A stretch of 6,901 nt of DNA from Rhodospirillaceae bacterium (GTDB taxonomy: Bacteria > Pseudomonadota > Alphaproteobacteria > UBA9219), in the NCBI GenBank assembly GCA_003504035.1, contig DOBW01000073.1, forward strand, positions 1 to 6,901. Reading direction: 5' to 3'. Made by a program: the position numbers and the translations under genes. Of this stretch, positions 1-6,389 are shown piece after piece. The notes under the pieces were generated by a model. It was not told the DNA's origin. It was given only the letters and a program-made list of their open reading frames with translations, and did not search any database. Within the stretch, counting starts at the first letter, position 1. The number at the start of each line of letters is the position of its first letter.

Positions 1-2321
1 CCTGTAACGCCCAACATTTGAGCTGGCGTTGATGTTCCAATGCCGACGCTTCCCGTTGCCGTGACGCGCAAGCGCTCGGTATCAGCTGTCGCAATCGATA
101 CATTATTCGACGCATCTGAAAACAGACCCGTTCCAAACTCACTTGCACGGCGCGGGTTTGTGTTGGTTGCCGTATCTCCCAAAACAAGCTCGCCAACGAT
201 AGTACCGGTAAAAGTGCCGTCAAAAGTGCCCGTGAAATAACCCAAGAAACCGCCCGTTGCCGAAACGCTGCCCCCAAAACTTGTCGCGCCTGAAGAACGA
301 TCAATTGTCAGCGCCGTAGAAGCCGCCGCCGCATCGCTGTAGCGAAGAATCTTAAAATCCGAACCGGCAGAGCTTCCTGCCTCAGCCACAGCATCAGTCT
401 CGACAACCCAGCGCAAGGGATCTGTTGCCGTTGTTGCAAACTGAAGCTCGCGCGTTGTTTCAGCCGCGCCTTCTATTTTTATGTTCCCGTCTTTAACATG
501 AAGCTTTTCATCAGGGTCTTCTGTTCCGAGTCCTAAATAGCCCAACGGATTAAGTGTCATTTTCACCATGCTGGCCGTTGAGAAATAAAGATAGCCGCCA
601 CCTGTTGCCGTTGCGACAATGCCATCGCCAACACCATCAGAAAGATCACTCACCACAGGGTTGGTCCCAGACGTAACGCGCCCCGCTGAATCAACGGTAA
701 CCGAATGATACGTACCCGAAGCAACAACATTCGTTAGTTTAGCACTCGTGATGCTCGTATTTTGTATACGATCAACATTCAGCGTTGCTCCTGACGTTGA
801 ATCTCCAGAAAAAAGATTGTCCAGTGCACCAGACTCTGTTGCTGCGCCCGTACCGCCATGAACAATAGCAACAATCCCCACAATACCAGCAGCAGGAACA
901 GTGCTCGCCGTACCGGAAATATCAACATCCAGACTTACGCCTGAGGTTCCCGTCAAACCTAAAATCGCCCACGCCGCAATTTGCGTTGGGGCCGTAAACA
1001 AAGAACTGCCCATCGAGCCGCCACCAAGAGAAGTGCGCGCCGTGCCTTGATTGGTAGCAACAAACACATCTTGTCCAACCGTTGTACCTCCAAGCGCCTC
1101 CCGTCCTGCCGTTGCCGTTGCCGCAATAAAGACAGCATCGCCAACCGTTGTGGAACCAAGCGTCCCCCGCCCTCCCGCCGCCGTCGCCTCAACAAAAATG
1201 GCGTCCCCCAACGCGCCAGAACCCAATGTTGAGCGCGCCGCTGCCTCCGTATCATCCGTAAAAAGCACACTACCCACCACGCCCCCATCAAGAAGACCGA
1301 CCCGTGCCGCACTCGCCGTTGCAACAACAAGAGAAGAGGAACTGAACAAATATTGTCCCACCTCGGTGCCCCCAAGAGCCACGCGTCCATCTGTTGCCGT
1401 CGAGGCAATAAAAACGGCATCGCCAACCGTTGTGGATCCTAAATTAGCACGCGCTGTCGGTGCTGTTGTCGCCGACGTTCCCCCGCTTCCTATAGAAAGG
1501 GGTGAGTTAAGAGACAGACTACCAAGCGTTGCCGCGCCAGAAAGAGTTAAATTAACAGCCGTAATGCTTCCGTCTGCGCCAACAACAACCTTCGTTCCCG
1601 TCTCACCATAAGAAACATCTGTCGCTCCATCCGCCTGCCAAATCGCTGCGCGCTGAACAGCCGAACCAACAGAAAGAATTGCGATCTGATCGTCTCCAAA
1701 AGGCTCTGTATCACCGCATTCTGTTTCAAGCGTAGCGTTGACTCCCGCCGAGATAAGCGCCATAGCAGGATCGTCCGATGATGCACGTGAGTTTTCCCAA
1801 CGACAAAAAAGATAAAAATGACCCCATGGATCAAGCTGCTTAACGCCGGCTCCCGCCGCAAGAACACCCACCTCATCGGGAGAGCCAGAATCATCAACCG
1901 TTGCATAATCAGACGGAAGCTTTGTCACATCTGCCGTAACAACGTCAGCAAAAAGAACAAGCTTTTCAGGCGCCGCATCACACTCTGTGCTGCGCGTTGT
2001 TCCGCCCGGTGGACAGAAAAGCGTTTCGTCTGTGCTAAGCACCGCCGTTGCCGCAAGATTTGTAAGTCCTGCAGAAAGATCGTTCTTTGTTGTTGTTGTA
2101 TTCGTAATATTAACGTTTGTGCGAAGAATTTGGCTATAACCACTAAATAAAACACCCGCTGCAACACCCGCCAATGTTAAAATATAAAGGATCGGCGCAA
2201 CAGCAAAACCTTTGCTCGTCTGTTGCCTTAAAGACTTTATACAGGCACGCGAAAACAACTTGCGCTCACCCCTCCAGCACAAGCTCTTTTTCCTTTGGAC
2301 TTTTGTCTGGTGCTTTCTCAT
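1..2321 (-). CDS. Pseudopilin-like N-terminus joined to a tail-fibre-type repeat stalk (3' end outside window)
   Basis: I read this frame by hand from ATG at 2321 to the window edge; it has no stop in 773 codons. An in-frame TGA lies 13 codons upstream with no other ATG, GTG or TTG between, so the start is well fixed; the Shine-Dalgarno AAGAGG is only 3 nt away. Residues 1-38 are basic and end in SKG, followed by one hydrophobic segment (about 39-62, FAVAPILYILTLAGVAAGVL), resembling a prepilin anchor cut after Gly38, but without Glu at +5. Residues 70-215 look like a pseudopilin head: DPWGHFYLF (164-172), LISAG (189-193), GDDQI (209-213), with cysteines at 103, 114, 173 and 202. Residues about 276-760 are low-complexity G/A/T/S-rich, with GGTSATTAPTARANLG, seven about 22-residue repeats, HGGTGAATESGA, VTVDSAGRVTSGT, and two 'GxGT..P...L.V' motifs (about 597-609 and 759-772) typical of phage tail-fibre and S74-chaperone proteins. 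The most likely role is an exported surface fibre or adhesin. The function is inferred; the reading frame itself is secure. Confidence 0.7.
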   Translation of the reverse strand, partial: MRKHQTKVQRKKSLCWRGERKLFSRACIKSLRQQTSKGFAVAPILYILTLAGVAAGVLFSGYSQILRTNVNITNTTTTKNDLSAGLTNLAATAVLSTDETLFCPPGGTTRSTECDAAPEKLVLFADVVTADVTKLPSDYATVDDSGSPDEVGVLAAGAGVKQLDPWGHFYLFCRWENSRASSDDPAMALISAGVNATLETECGDTEPFGDDQIAILSVGSAVQRAAIWQADGATDVSYGETGTKVVVGADGSITAVNLTLSGAATLGSLSLNSPLSIGSGGTSATTAPTARANLGSTTVGDAVFIASTATDGRVALGGTEVGQYLFSSSSLVVATASAARVGLLDGGVVGSVLFTDDTEAAARSTLGSGALGDAIFVEATAAGGRGTLGSTTVGDAVFIAATATAGREALGGTTVGQDVFVATNQGTARTSLGGGSMGSSLFTAPTQIAAWAILGLTGTSGVSLDVDISGTASTVPAAGIVGIVAIVHGGTGAATESGALDNLFSGDSTSGATLNVDRIQNTSITSAKLTNVVASGTYHSVTVDSAGRVTSGTNPVVSDLSDGVGDGIVATATGGGYLYFSTASMVKMTLNPLGYLGLGTEDPDEKLHVKDGNIKIEGAAETTRELQFATTATDPLRWVVETDAVAEAGSSAGSDFKILRYSDAAAASTALTIDRSSGATSFGGSVSATGGFLGYFTGTFDGTFTGTIVGELVLGDTATNTNPRRASEFGTGLFSDASNNVSIATADTERLRVTATGSVGIGTSTPAQMLGVT
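954..1450 (-). repeat. Seven imperfect ~22-residue (66-bp) tandem repeats inside the left-hand gene
   Basis: Within residues about 291-455 the pattern 'LG.TTVG.AVF.A.TA.AR..' recurs head to tail, for example LGSTTVGDAVFIASTATDGR, LGSGALGDAIFVEATAAGGR, LGSTTVGDAVFIAATATAGR and LGGTTVGQDVFVATNQGTAR. At DNA level the plus-strand string ccaaccgttgt recurs at about 1075, 1141 and 1423; the first two are exactly 66 bp apart. Two units (around residues 316-341) are longer or more diverged. The 'AR..LG' phase is the one seen in many phage tail-fibre shafts. A repeated beta-helical or trimeric stalk is my inference. Confidence 0.75.
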
Positions 2322-2505
2322 ACGCCTCTTAAAACAAACCGGTTTGAAGGAAAAGAAACATCAAGAATCCATCCCTTTTATAACTCGAACAACAAGCCCC
2401 GCGCAGAAATCACTTCCAGCGCAATAAAAAACTATCGTCACGTCATAATGTGGAGCCTGAATCGTTAACATTTAGTTCAAACGAGGAGAGCCTTCCCTTG
2501 CGTCA

Positions 2506-2549
2506 CGCTATAAAAATTAACAAACCATTAAAAAAATTTAAGCTGTTTG
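2506..2549 (-). terminator. Possible AT-rich terminator hairpin at the end of the DUF2336 gene
   Basis: Read on the minus strand, CAAAC (2545-2549) can pair with GTTTG (2521-2525). Inside it TTAAA (2537-2541) can pair with TTTAA (2528-2532), and a T-rich run TTAATTTTTA follows. The stem is AT-rich, interrupted, and overlaps the stop codon, so this is weak. It would separate the DUF2336 transcript from the left-hand gene, whose start is 217 bp further on. Confidence 0.3.
2517..2531. promoter_or_regulatory. CtrA-box-like TTAA-N7-TTAA
   Basis: TTAA at 2517-2520 and TTAA at 2528-2531 are separated by exactly seven bases, matching the consensus of the alphaproteobacterial cell-cycle regulator CtrA. 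It lies just past the DUF2336 stop and 196 bp upstream of the left-hand gene. The surrounding DNA is very AT-rich, so chance occurrence is quite possible, and I see no convincing core promoter tied to it. Confidence 0.2.
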
Positions 2550-3653
2550 CGCCAAAGAAACAATATCACCCAACTTGTTAAGCAAATACTCAAAATCATC
2601 CGAGCCAACATCTTCAAATTGTGTCAAAACGCGCTCAATGACACGCGCCTTATAGCGCTCACGATCATGCATTTGACCATCAAGCTCTGTTTCGTGAACA
2701 ACCTCCAACGCCGCACGAATAACGGGCATCATATTGGCCGGCATGCTGGCTTTTTCATAAAGCGTTTTCATGCCGAGCTGCCCACCATCATGAATAAGGA
2801 TGCGCGCATTCAAAAGAGGTATGTTGGAGCGAATAGCCAACGCCGCCTCAAAAAACAACACATCCCCCATGCATAAAGAGCGCAAAATAATAGACGGCGT
2901 TAGCCTTCCATTGTCGTACATTTGGGCAACGAGTTTTTCTATTTCTTGTTCAGAGCTACCACTTGCCATTTCGACAACGGTTCTTTCCCGCGTTTGCAAA
3001 ACAAGATCCGCCGCAACTGACGGCGAAAGCTCATGATGAGAAACCAGATAATCGCGCAAACGATCCGACACAAGAGTCGTTAAACGTTCGGCTACTGTAA
3101 CGGGCAACGCCGTTCGTTTAACCATAGCCTCTTTAACGTGCTCACTGTCCTCAAAGCGCTTAATAGCATTGGAAAAACCGTTTTCTGAAATTTGAGCGCC
3201 TGTATTGGTCATTAATTTTGTAACTGCTTTTTCGCCGGCCCCTGTAATAAGAGCATCCGACACGACCGAGGAAACCGTAAGACGTCCAGCAATGGCTTCG
3301 TGTTTTTGCGCTGAACCACCAGAAACAATCTCCAAAAGATCGGCATCTGTCAAAACGTCCGATTCTTGTAATATCGGCAAAGCAACAAGCTCAACGTCAC
3401 GCGCAAGTTGAACGGCAACATCATGCGGCAATAAAGCCGCGCTACGAAGATTTTGGGCCAAAGAAGCACGAACGGAAACCTCTACGTCCTTAGCCATAAG
3501 GCGCACAACCTCATGGGCAAGAACTGTTTCGCCCTCTGTTAATTGAGGGCTATCGATGTCATGAGCCAACTTGCTGGCCACCTCTGCACGAACAGATGCC
3601 GAGGGTTCTTCAAGCAAACGAGCAACGTCTTCCTTCGATAAATGCGACGTCAT
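2538..3653 (-). CDS. DUF2336 domain protein
   Basis: A 371-residue, probably cytoplasmic, almost wholly helical protein without signal peptide or membrane segment. The start has the typical family layout: LSKEDVARLLEEPSASVRAE (about 5-24), an EVASKLAHDI stretch, then VRLMAKDVEVSVRASLAQNL, LPHDVAVQLARDVELVALPI and LTDADLLEIV over residues about 50-110. These helix pairs resemble HEAT-type repeats, and the length fits the usual 350-400 residues. The ATG at 3653 is preceded by TAGGA at 7 nt spacing, a good ribosome binding site. It is divergent from apt with 154 bp between the two starts. DUF2336 proteins are widespread in Alphaproteobacteria, but I know of no established biochemical role; protein-protein scaffolding would be a guess from the fold only. 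Family assignment is confident, function unknown. Confidence 0.9.
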   Translation of the reverse strand: MTSHLSKEDVARLLEEPSASVRAEVASKLAHDIDSPQLTEGETVLAHEVVRLMAKDVEVSVRASLAQNLRSAALLPHDVAVQLARDVELVALPILQESDVLTDADLLEIVSGGSAQKHEAIAGRLTVSSVVSDALITGAGEKAVTKLMTNTGAQISENGFSNAIKRFEDSEHVKEAMVKRTALPVTVAERLTTLVSDRLRDYLVSHHELSPSVAADLVLQTRERTVVEMASGSSEQEIEKLVAQMYDNGRLTPSIILRSLCMGDVLFFEAALAIRSNIPLLNARILIHDGGQLGMKTLYEKASMPANMMPVIRAALEVVHETELDGQMHDRERYKARVIERVLTQFEDVGSDDFEYLLNKLGDIVSLAQTA

Positions 3654-3807
3654 GAGGTGTTCCTACTTTGTGTGAACAGAGCAACGTGTCTGAGCATACC
3701 CTATCTTTGTAAAAATTTTCCATATTATTAATCTTATTTTTTTCTTTTCCTCTTCTTCATAATACGTTAGCAATTGTTGTCCCTCCCTTTTAATAAAGAG
3801 CATACAT

Positions 3808-4329
3808 ATGTCACTAAATCTTAAAGACCACCTTCGAGGTGTTCCTGATTTTCCGAAACCCGGCATCCTCTTTTATGACATCGGGAGCCTGCTCGCTCAC
3901 GGTCCTGCTTGGCAGCAAACCATACAAGAATTAAGCGCTATTGTTGAGGAAAACAGGCCTGATTTTCTTCTAGCCATTGAATCACGAGGCTTTCTCGTTG
4001 CCGCTCCTCTTGCGGCTCAACTAAGTATTGGGCTGGTCATGGCCCGTAAAAAAGGGAAACTTCCCGGAAAAATTGCCTCAATCGATTATGCGCTGGAATA
4101 TGGCCACGATACGATAGAAATACAAAGGGATGTTTTTTCTGCTGGAGCCCGTGTTTTGATTCTCGATGATCTTCTAGCAACAGGCGGTACAGCAAACGCG
4201 ACTATTTCTCTTGCGCGCCAAATGGGAGCTGAAGTTACGGGAGCCGCCTTTATCATTGAGCTAGCCTTTTTGAACGGTCGCGCCAAACTTGATGTGCCCA
4301 TTCATTCTCTTCTGTCTTATGATGAGTAA
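3808..4329 (+). CDS. apt: Adenine phosphoribosyltransferase
   Basis: Purine salvage enzyme converting adenine and PRPP to AMP and pyrophosphate in the cytoplasm. The 173 residues match the usual bacterial length. Diagnostic parts are the N-terminal [10 protein letters not shown]-like segment (here [14 protein letters not shown], residues 12-25), [13 protein letters not shown] (57-69), the KKGKLPGK flexible-loop region (81-88), LEYG (96-99), and the PRPP-binding signature [16 protein letters not shown] (116-131) with its paired aspartates D120 and D121. One oddity is DIGSLL where most family members have DITPLL or DITTLL. The ATG at 3808 has AAAGAG 7 nt upstream. A T-rich leader (about 3722-3790) precedes it, without a promoter I would defend. 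The gene is convergent with the carboxypeptidase gene, so it appears to be monocistronic. Confidence 0.98.
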   Translation: MSLNLKDHLRGVPDFPKPGILFYDIGSLLAHGPAWQQTIQELSAIVEENRPDFLLAIESRGFLVAAPLAAQLSIGLVMARKKGKLPGKIASIDYALEYGHDTIEIQRDVFSAGARVLILDDLLATGGTANATISLARQMGAEVTGAAFIIELAFLNGRAKLDVPIHSLLSYDE

Positions 4330-4331
4330 GC

Positions 4332-4372
4332 TAGAGCCTGTTTCAGTTAGGTTGCTCTATATCCCTGAAACA
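4332..4372. terminator. Overlapping inverted repeats between two convergent genes (possible bidirectional terminator)
   Basis: Two competing stems occupy the 27-bp gap and the end of the carboxypeptidase gene: TAGAGC (4332-4337) with GCTCTA (4354-4359), and TGTTTCAG (4339-4346) with CTGAAACA (4365-4372). They cannot both form fully. There is no T-run directly after either stem on the plus strand, so classical rho-independent termination is doubtful. The position between convergent stop codons is the main support. Confidence 0.35.
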
Positions 4373-5637
4373 ACGATGCAGTTTTGGCCAGTCTTAATAA
4401 GGAGAGAACAAACGGAGCGTGCTGTTTTTTTATCAACCCCTAAAAAGCGCGCCCGATAAACAGTGCTTCCATCCGTCATTGTAATTTTTTGCAAGCTTTG
4501 TTCGGCCTCTTCCAACAAGGGGCCCGAGTTTTTTGCTGTCTCTTCAAGCGCTTTTTGAGCTCCTGTAAGTGCTCCAAACGCACCAATTTGAAGCCCCCAA
4601 ACAGGCTCGTTTTGAGCCGCATTCACTGGTGGCTTTCTCGTAAACGCGCTTGGTGCGACACGCGGTTTTGCCAAGGCTAGCTTTTTGTGATGCCTTTTTT
4701 TCTTGGAAGGAAATGCCGCCGCTATTTTCGTTGGCAAAGAAATATAATCTGCCCTGTTCCTCCGCCTCTCGCCTTTCGCCAAGATTCGACGAACGGAAGG
4801 TTTGCGAACAGCTTTAAAAGATTTGTCCAAAATCACTTTCATTTGCTTATCGCGCGAGGCCGCTTTACGGCCACCAAAGATAATGCCGATTAAGCGCACG
4901 CCGCGCTGTTTGGCCGAAGACGCCAAATTAAAACCGGACGCATTCGTGTAGCCCGTTTTAATACCGTCCATGCCTTCATAACAATCCAACAGATTGTTAT
5001 GGTTGTTCATTTTTCGGCCTGCGTACCGATGAGATTGGCGACTGAAATAAGGATAAAAACCAGGATAATGATGGATTAAAGCATGCGCTAAAATAGCCAT
5101 ATCGTTCGCTGTTGTTAGTTGTCTTTTGTCTGGCAGACCAGAAGGATTACGAAAACGGGTTCTGTTCATACCCAACGCCTTAGCTTGCTTATTCATCAAG
5201 CGCACAAATTTGGGAACGCTTCCCCCTACCCCTTCCGCCAAAACCACAGCCGCATCATTGGCCGATTGCGTGACAAGGCTCATAACGGCGTCATAAACAC
5301 GTAAACGCTGCCCTACCCTTAATCCTATTTTTGTTGCCGGTTGCCGCGCTGCCAGCGCCGTCACAGGAAGTTTTGTCTTAAGCCGGATCCTACCGTTTTC
5401 AATGGCTTGAAAAACAAGATAAAGAGTCATCATTTTTGTTAAAGATGCCGGATAACGATAAGCATTGCGGCTTCTTGAGCGCAAAATATAGCCTGTTTCT
5501 GCCTCCATAACGATATCGGCGTATTGCGGACGCTTGGGCCGATGCTGTCGCGTCTTCGCCTCAAGCTCGCCAAAAAAAGAAAGGCTAAAGGAAAAAACGA
5601 GAAGTATCAGGCAGATAGCTTGTATCAGACGATTCAT
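4357..5637 (-). CDS. Exported D-alanyl-D-alanine carboxypeptidase (PBP, S11 family) with C-terminal SPOR domain
   Basis: Trims the terminal D-alanine from peptidoglycan pentapeptides in the periplasm. Residues 1-27 form a signal peptide (MNRLIQAICLILLVFSFSLS, then a probable cut near ELEA). The S11 catalytic domain spans about 38-280, with all three active-site motifs: S65-L-T-K68 (SxxK), S125-A-N127 (SxN) and K227-T-G229 (KTG). A very basic linker (about 281-345, KKKRHHKK) leads to a SPOR domain (about 346-424, starting VWGLQIGAFG), which in this family binds denuded glycan and often directs proteins to the division site. The E. coli dacA-type C-terminal membrane anchor is absent, so I give no dac symbol. 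The start is bounded by an in-frame TAA two codons upstream, and the ribosome site is weak (only AAAGA next to the ATG). 426 residues is normal for SPOR-containing alphaproteobacterial members. The neighbouring apt and phasin genes are on the other strand, so it is probably transcribed alone. Confidence 0.95.
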   Translation of the reverse strand: MNRLIQAICLILLVFSFSLSFFGELEAKTRQHRPKRPQYADIVMEAETGYILRSRSRNAYRYPASLTKMMTLYLVFQAIENGRIRLKTKLPVTALAARQPATKIGLRVGQRLRVYDAVMSLVTQSANDAAVVLAEGVGGSVPKFVRLMNKQAKALGMNRTRFRNPSGLPDKRQLTTANDMAILAHALIHHYPGFYPYFSRQSHRYAGRKMNNHNNLLDCYEGMDGIKTGYTNASGFNLASSAKQRGVRLIGIIFGGRKAASRDKQMKVILDKSFKAVRKPSVRRILAKGERRRNRADYISLPTKIAAAFPSKKKRHHKKLALAKPRVAPSAFTRKPPVNAAQNEPVWGLQIGAFGALTGAQKALEETAKNSGPLLEEAEQSLQKITMTDGSTVYRARFLGVDKKTARSVCSLLIKTGQNCIVVSGI

Positions 5638-5762
5638 TCTTTACAGAGACTCTGGGCTTTGGGTAAACTTTTTGATTCGTTAGTCTAGCAGAAAGCACCT
5701 TGAGATTATCGTGACAGAAATGCAAGTCCCCGATTTTTTTTCATTAAATTGTTCGTGTTTTC

Positions 5763-5791
5763 TTGACTTCGCCTAACCCCCGCCCTATGTT
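5763..5791 (+). promoter_or_regulatory. Sigma-70-type promoter of the phasin gene
   Basis: The -35 element TTGACT (5763-5768) and -10 element TATGTT (5786-5791) are separated by exactly 17 bp. The -35 matches five of six consensus bases and the -10 four of six. Transcription would begin around 5797-5800, which gives a leader of about 125 nt before the phasin ATG. This is the best core promoter in the window. Confidence 0.7.
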
Positions 5792-5798
5792 AACCCTT

Positions 5799-5819
5799 AT
5801 ATGTTGCAGTGCAGCATAT
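5799..5819 (+). promoter_or_regulatory. Imperfect palindrome at the phasin transcription start, probable PhaR operator
   Basis: Left arm ATATGTTGCA (5799-5808) and right arm TGCAGCATAT (5810-5819) are mirror-complementary except one T/G position, centred on 5809. The core TTGC-AGT-GCAG closely fits the TGC-rich CTGC-N3-GCAG type of site described for PhaR, the PHA-responsive repressor of phasin genes. It lies 8 bp past the -10 element, so a bound protein would block initiation. That PhaR is the binder is inferred from the motif and the gene downstream; no phaR gene is in the window. Confidence 0.65.
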
Positions 5820-5910
5820 GACTGAATGTCGTCGGTTTTTCTTGGTGACCCGTAATAGGGCTTATTGGGAGGGGCCGAGCTCTTCAGCTTATTTTTCACG
5901 GCCATTTCTA

Positions 5911-5918
5911 AGGGAGAG
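5911..5918 (+). promoter_or_regulatory. Strong Shine-Dalgarno of the phasin gene
   Basis: AGGGAGAG ends 5 nt before the ATG at 5924; its AGGGAG part is 7 nt away. It is the best ribosome binding site in the window, fitting an abundant granule protein, and it settles the start codon. Confidence 0.85.
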
Positions 5919-5923
5919 CCAAA

Positions 5924-6325
5924 ATGCAAGAAGCAGTGAAGGAACAGATGAACAAAATGACAAATAACTTGGTCCAGTCTGCGACAGAAATGAATTCCGT
6001 TTTGCACGACACAATGAGCGCCTCGCTCCAGTCTGTTTCTGTTATGATCAAGGGATACAGCGATTTGTGTGACAGCTTTAGCCTGTTGACGCAGAAAACA
6101 TTAGAGCAATCAACTCTCGTTAATCAAACCATGATGAGCGTATCATCTGTTGATGACTTGGTAAGTACTCAAAACAGTCTTATTAAAAACAACTTTGATA
6201 ACATGATGTCCGAAATGAACAACATCACGGAGCTTTCTTCTCGCATTGCTCAACAAGCCTCCGAGCCTGTAACAAAGCACATGAACGATACTCTTTCCAA
6301 GATTTCGAAAACACAAGCCGCTTAA
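5924..6325 (+). CDS. phaP: Phasin (Phasin_2-type polyhydroxyalkanoate granule protein)
   Basis: Small amphipathic protein that coats intracellular polyhydroxyalkanoate granules and controls their number and size. The 133 residues are entirely helix-forming, without signal peptide, cysteine-rich sites or a hydrophobic membrane segment. The C-terminal half carries the family pattern: a helix with LEQSTLVNQTMMSVSSVDDL (about 65-84), then VSTQNSLIKNNFDNMMSEMN and ITELSSRIAQQASEPVTKHM, corresponding to the 'S..DL...Q......F......ela.....a.eP' signature of Phasin_2. It is rich in Met, Asn and Gln and unusually poor in Ala for a phasin, so it is somewhat diverged. It has its own promoter, operator-like palindrome and terminator, so it is a one-gene unit. 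No pha synthase or depolymerase gene is nearby. Family confidence is good; the phaP symbol follows from family only. Confidence 0.85.
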   Translation: MQEAVKEQMNKMTNNLVQSATEMNSVLHDTMSASLQSVSVMIKGYSDLCDSFSLLTQKTLEQSTLVNQTMMSVSSVDDLVSTQNSLIKNNFDNMMSEMNNITELSSRIAQQASEPVTKHMNDTLSKISKTQAA

Positions 6326-6348
6326 CGCAGTTTTTCGATTCTCTTTTT

Positions 6349-6389
6349 AAAGGCCTTGCTCAAAATTTTTGGGCAGGGTCTTTTTATTT
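6349..6389 (+). terminator. Rho-independent terminator of the phasin gene
   Basis: Left arm AAAGGCCTTGCTC (6349-6361) pairs along its full 13 positions with right arm GGGCAGGGTCTTT (6371-6383), with three G-U pairs, a 9-nt loop, and a T-run TTTTTATTT at 6381-6389. It begins 23 nt after the phasin stop. The IS630 remnant starts right behind it, so the phasin unit has kept its end. Confidence 0.85.

Noticed and set aside
1075..1433. Possible CRISPR array from regularly recurring ccaaccgttgt
   Set aside because: The repeats are in-frame coding repeats with related, not unique, sequence between them; spacing follows the 22-residue protein period.
1051..1611. Plus-strand open frame of 186 codons, Ala/Val/Pro/Ser-rich
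   Set aside because: It is antisense to the repeat stalk of the long minus-strand gene. Its repeats merely mirror the stalk repeats, and it has no ribosome site or recognisable domain.
959..2167. Minus-strand open frames at 959-1426, 1547-1906 and 1925-2167
   Set aside because: They lie in a different frame from the continuous 2321-to-1 frame and have Arg/Leu-rich, non-protein-like composition. They are shadows of the biased codon use.
2212..2427. Plus-strand 71-codon frame over the start of the left-hand gene
   Set aside because: It is antisense to the membrane anchor and leader of the fibre gene. No ribosome site, no family.
3663..3866. Minus-strand 67-codon frame between DUF2336 and apt
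   Set aside because: It overlaps the apt start on the opposite strand, has no ribosome site, and is Lys/Glu low complexity from the T-rich leader.
5744..6007. Minus-strand 87-codon frame over the phasin promoter and start
   Set aside because: It runs antisense through the promoter, operator and phasin N-terminus, with no family resemblance.
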